This document shows, piece by piece, positions 62,124-64,000 of a stretch of DNA of 64,000 nt (its first letter is position 1; each line of letters starts with the position of its first letter). Source of the DNA: Eubacterium sp. GTDB taxonomy: Bacteria; Bacillota; Clostridia; Lachnospirales; Lachnospiraceae. The notes under the pieces were generated by a model. The model saw nothing but the letters and a program-made list of their open reading frames with translations, was not told the DNA's origin and did not search any database. The position numbers were made by a program, and so were the translations under genes. The stretch is from positions 124,001-188,000 of the forward strand of contig JAFZRN010000033.1 in assembly GCA_017619835.1 (NCBI GenBank), given 5' to 3'.

Positions 62124-63146
62124 TTAGATAAGCTTCGTTCCGCAGTTCGGGCAGAATTTTGCGCCGCCTGTAGGTGTTCCGCACTCAGGGCAGAACTTAG
62201 GAGCTGCGCCTGCTTCACCTGCCGGTGCTGCAGCCTGAGGAGCTGCCTGCTGAGGAGCCTGCTGGTACTGCTGCTGAGGAGCCTGCTGCTGGCCCATTCC
62301 CATTCCCATGCCACCCATCATCTGGCTTGCCATGGAAGCGCCCATCATCATCTCTGCCATATTGCCCATGGTTGAATTTCCGCCCTGGAGCTTTCCGTCT
62401 GCCATAGCGTCAACCATTGTCATCTGGCTGTATTTATTAACGTCGGTAACCATAGACTGAGCAGCTGCCTGAGTGATCTTCTGCTGGATCTCTTCAGGAT
62501 AGTTGAAGTTATTGATGCTGAAGCCTGTTACGGAGATACCGTCCTTGCTGGTCTCCATATCAAGGTCTTCCTGGATACCCTTCGAAATATCAAATGCGCT
62601 CGCCTGAAGGTTGAACATATCCTTACCTTCTTTAGAGATCCACTTCATAAGAAGCTGGTCAAGCACAGTGATAATACGAATCTTAACATCCTCTATTGAA
62701 TAGGACTGCTTAACGCCTGCGATCTTGTCGATAAGAGTAGCATAATCGGAAACCTTAACATTTGCAGTTCCGTTAGCTCTTATAGGCATACCACCCGGAA
62801 GTCCGGGAGCCTGAAGCATGATCGGTCCCTTAGTACCCCATTTGATAGTGAATTCCTTAGTATTGATGAAGAGAACCTCAGCTCTCATTCCGGAATTGAA
62901 ACCGAACTTAAATCCCTTAAGAGTAGAAAGGAAAGGAATGATCTGTGACTCGATATCATAATCGCCGTCATCCTGGAACACACCTTCAACCTTGCCCTGA
63001 TTAAGGAAAATGGCATCCTGACCGGGACGGATTATAAGGCGGGATCCCTTCTTGATCTCACGATTAGTCCATTTCCAGAAGATAAGATTGTCATCAAACT
63101 CTTCCCACTCAACTACATTTGCAAATTGATTTGATAAAATACCCAT
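62124..63146 (-). CDS. SPFH-domain (YdjI/virion-core-like) protein with C-terminal zinc ribbon
   Basis: 340 aa from ATG at 63146, with GGAGG five bases upstream. Residues 1-250 form an SPFH-like domain (SNQFANVVEWEEFDDNLIFWK, ALFIN region, QMTMVDAMADG). A Met/Gly-rich and Gln/Ala/Pro-rich low-complexity region (about 255-310) leads to a double CxxC zinc ribbon (CPECG, CPNCG). In Bacillus the related YdjI recruits or scaffolds PspA-type YdjG/YdjH/YdjF membrane-stress machinery. It follows the PspA-like gene by 30 nt, supporting the same role here. No transmembrane segment is visible. Confidence 0.85.
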   Translation of the reverse strand: MGILSNQFANVVEWEEFDDNLIFWKWTNREIKKGSRLIIRPGQDAIFLNQGKVEGVFQDDGDYDIESQIIPFLSTLKGFKFGFNSGMRAEVLFINTKEFTIKWGTKGPIMLQAPGLPGGMPIRANGTANVKVSDYATLIDKIAGVKQSYSIEDVKIRIITVLDQLLMKWISKEGKDMFNLQASAFDISKGIQEDLDMETSKDGISVTGFSINNFNYPEEIQQKITQAAAQSMVTDVNKYSQMTMVDAMADGKLQGGNSTMGNMAEMMMGASMASQMMGGMGMGMGQQQAPQQQYQQAPQQAAPQAAAPAGEAGAAPKFCPECGTPTGGAKFCPNCGTKLI

Positions 63147-63175
63147 AGCTACCTCCATGAAAAATTAGTTTGTAT

Positions 63176-63844
63176 TTATTCTATATCAATTGAACCATCA
63201 TTATCAGAGTCGCCGTTCTCATACTTATCGGCAAGTCTCGTGATATCATCAAAGTCACTGACACGTGTCGGACTGTCGAGCTCGGCCATGGCATTTGCCC
63301 TGTCCAGCATATAGTCAGCCTTCTCATTCATTTTCGAGAACATCTCATCGCTGTCGGCTGATCCTGCCTTCATAGCCATCTGGTTCATCTTCTCCTGAGC
63401 CTTAGCTGTCTCAACCTTCGTCTTAACCTCCTGAAGCTTTCCCTCAAGTGTCATAAGGTCGTTACTCAGCTTCTCGTTCATCGCGGAAAGATTCGTAAGA
63501 TTAGCTTTTGCCTCATTATACTTAGCCTCCAGCTTCTCACCCTCCAGAGTAACATTCATAAGCTTTGATTCAAATGTCATCGCATCGGAAGTGCTTCCAC
63601 TCTCCTTTGCCTTCGCTACATATCTCTCGAGCTTTTCCTTTTCGGCACGATTCTGATTGAGCGCATTTTCGGCACGTCTTACATCCATCTCAAGAGCAGC
63701 CGTCTCGGACTTAACCTGTCCCAGATCCGAACGAAGCTGAAGCAGATACTTCTCAATCGCCTTCTCCGGATGCTTGTCCTCATTCTTAAAGACCGCATTG
63801 ATGTTCGACGCCATTATGTCTTTAAATCTTGTCAGTATTCCCAT
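63176..63844 (-). CDS. pspA: PspA/IM30 family membrane-stress protein
   Basis: 222 aa, nearly all helical with heptad-like patterning (about 25-190). RFKDIMASNINAVFKNEDKHPEKAIEKY is split here as the usual amphipathic start and DKHPEKAI hinge; the family forms ESCRT-III-like polymers on damaged membrane. It precedes the SPFH/zinc-ribbon gene, the pairing known from PspA-YdjI systems. A hairpin with a GGGGT-CAG-ACCCC core lies about 14 bases upstream of its ATG. Confidence 0.88.
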   Translation of the reverse strand: MGILTRFKDIMASNINAVFKNEDKHPEKAIEKYLLQLRSDLGQVKSETAALEMDVRRAENALNQNRAEKEKLERYVAKAKESGSTSDAMTFESKLMNVTLEGEKLEAKYNEAKANLTNLSAMNEKLSNDLMTLEGKLQEVKTKVETAKAQEKMNQMAMKAGSADSDEMFSKMNEKADYMLDRANAMAELDSPTRVSDFDDITRLADKYENGDSDNDGSIDIE

Positions 63845-63857
63845 TATGTGTCCTTTC

Positions 63858-63884
63858 TGTGTCCGGGGTCAGACCCCCGACACA
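63858..63884. repeat. Hairpin with GGGGT-CAG-ACCCC core
   Basis: TGTGTC (63858-63863) and GACACA (63879-63884) flank GGGGT (63865-63869) and ACCCC (63873-63877), with a single C-C mismatch between the two stems. The core resembles the hairpin at 47592..47636. It lies between the partial Nudix gene and pspA. Confidence 0.75.
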
Positions 63885-63890
63885 ATTTCT

Positions 63891-64000
63891 TCACATTTTC
63901 GACCACAGGTATAGGTAGGCCTGTGTACGTGCGGCGAAGCGTTCCGACTTAAGGAGCTCGCGCACTTCCTCTCTAGTATACCACGCAGCCTCTATCTCTT
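63891..64000 (-). CDS. C-terminal end of a probable Nudix hydrolase (NudC-like)
   Basis: Only the last 35 codons are inside the window, ending at TGA 63891-63893. EIEAAWYTREEVRELL resembles the segment after the Nudix box in NADH pyrophosphatase (NudC)-type proteins, where E-A-x-W-F-x-x-E-E-L is typical. The short length makes this tentative. It would be upstream of pspA on the same strand. Confidence 0.5.
   Translation of the reverse strand, partial: EIEAAWYTREEVRELLKSERFAARTQAYLYLWSKM

Noticed and set aside
1-64000. tRNA, rRNA, CRISPR, insertion sequences, classic riboswitches
   Set aside because: Scanned by eye on both strands; no cloverleaf, repeat array, transposase frame or recognisable riboswitch core was seen. 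A covariance-model search would be decisive.

Overview
The window reads as a chromosomal segment of an anaerobic, low-to-middle GC Clostridia bacterium, most likely a Lachnospiraceae member (Butyrivibrio/Roseburia-like). The pointers are a butyrate-type CoA-transferase, a MurE with the meso-diaminopimelate signature DNPR, RqcH, a HrcA/CIRCE-controlled clpB, a small rubredoxin, a PaaK-type ligase, and the Firmicutes gene order priA-def-fmt-rsmB-rlmN-stp-prkC-rsgA-rpe-thiN. Nearly every gene is on the minus strand; the only convincing plus-strand gene is a small secreted protein at 58826..59284. I see no tRNA, rRNA, CRISPR array, transposase or prophage gene.

1..24776: a large surface-glycan locus read right to left. 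In transcription order it holds a ThDP enzyme, a NeuB-cupin fusion, a radical SAM/SPASM protein, an NDP-sugar reductase/epimerase, a sugar C-methyltransferase-like protein, a Nudix hydrolase, a polyprenyl-phosphate glycosyltransferase, a giant YfhO-DUF6020 membrane protein, a GT2, a 3-acylamino-sugar cassette (FdtB-like aminotransferase, hexapeptide acyltransferase, SDR, GNAT-FdtA fusion), a second radical SAM protein, an AlgX-like/MBOAT acetylation pair, ispC, and rfbF-rfbG-rfbH (CDP-3,6-dideoxyhexose synthesis). The locus abuts cdsA by a TAATG overlap and separates cdsA from ispC, which are usually adjacent. IspC and UppS (undecaprenyl carrier), the CDP- and probably dTDP-sugar genes, glycosyltransferases and acyltransferases together suggest a lipid-linked, heavily modified surface polysaccharide.

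24776..28777: cdsA, uppS, frr, pyrH, headed by a bactofilin. 28778..30232: a sodium/solute symporter. 30278..42684: thiamine pyrophosphokinase, rpe, rsgA, the PrkC/Stp kinase-phosphatase pair, rlmN, rsmB, fmt, def, an inserted acyltransferase-3 gene, and priA. 42638..46113: murE, then the rpoZ-gmk-yicC group with its own promoter and terminator. 46229..58688: CoA-transferase, rqcH, glgA, a cytidylate-kinase-like protein, yebC, a CorC-like CBS protein, alr, nnr, a membrane-anchored C39-like peptidase, paaK and rubredoxin. 58826..64000: the secreted protein, clpB with a perfect CIRCE, an SPFH/zinc-ribbon protein, PspA, and the tail of a probable Nudix gene.

Three kinds of unexplained small structure stand out: a four-copy palindromic repeat with TGTGACAA arms at housekeeping gene boundaries, two hairpins with a GGGG-YCAGR-CCCC core, and a 124-bp GC-rich intergenic element bounded by TAACGCC/GGCGTTA. 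The best candidate for an undescribed system is the ThDP / NeuB-cupin / radical SAM / reductase / methyltransferase block at 18239..24776, possibly acting with RfbFGH on a branched or higher-carbon sugar.
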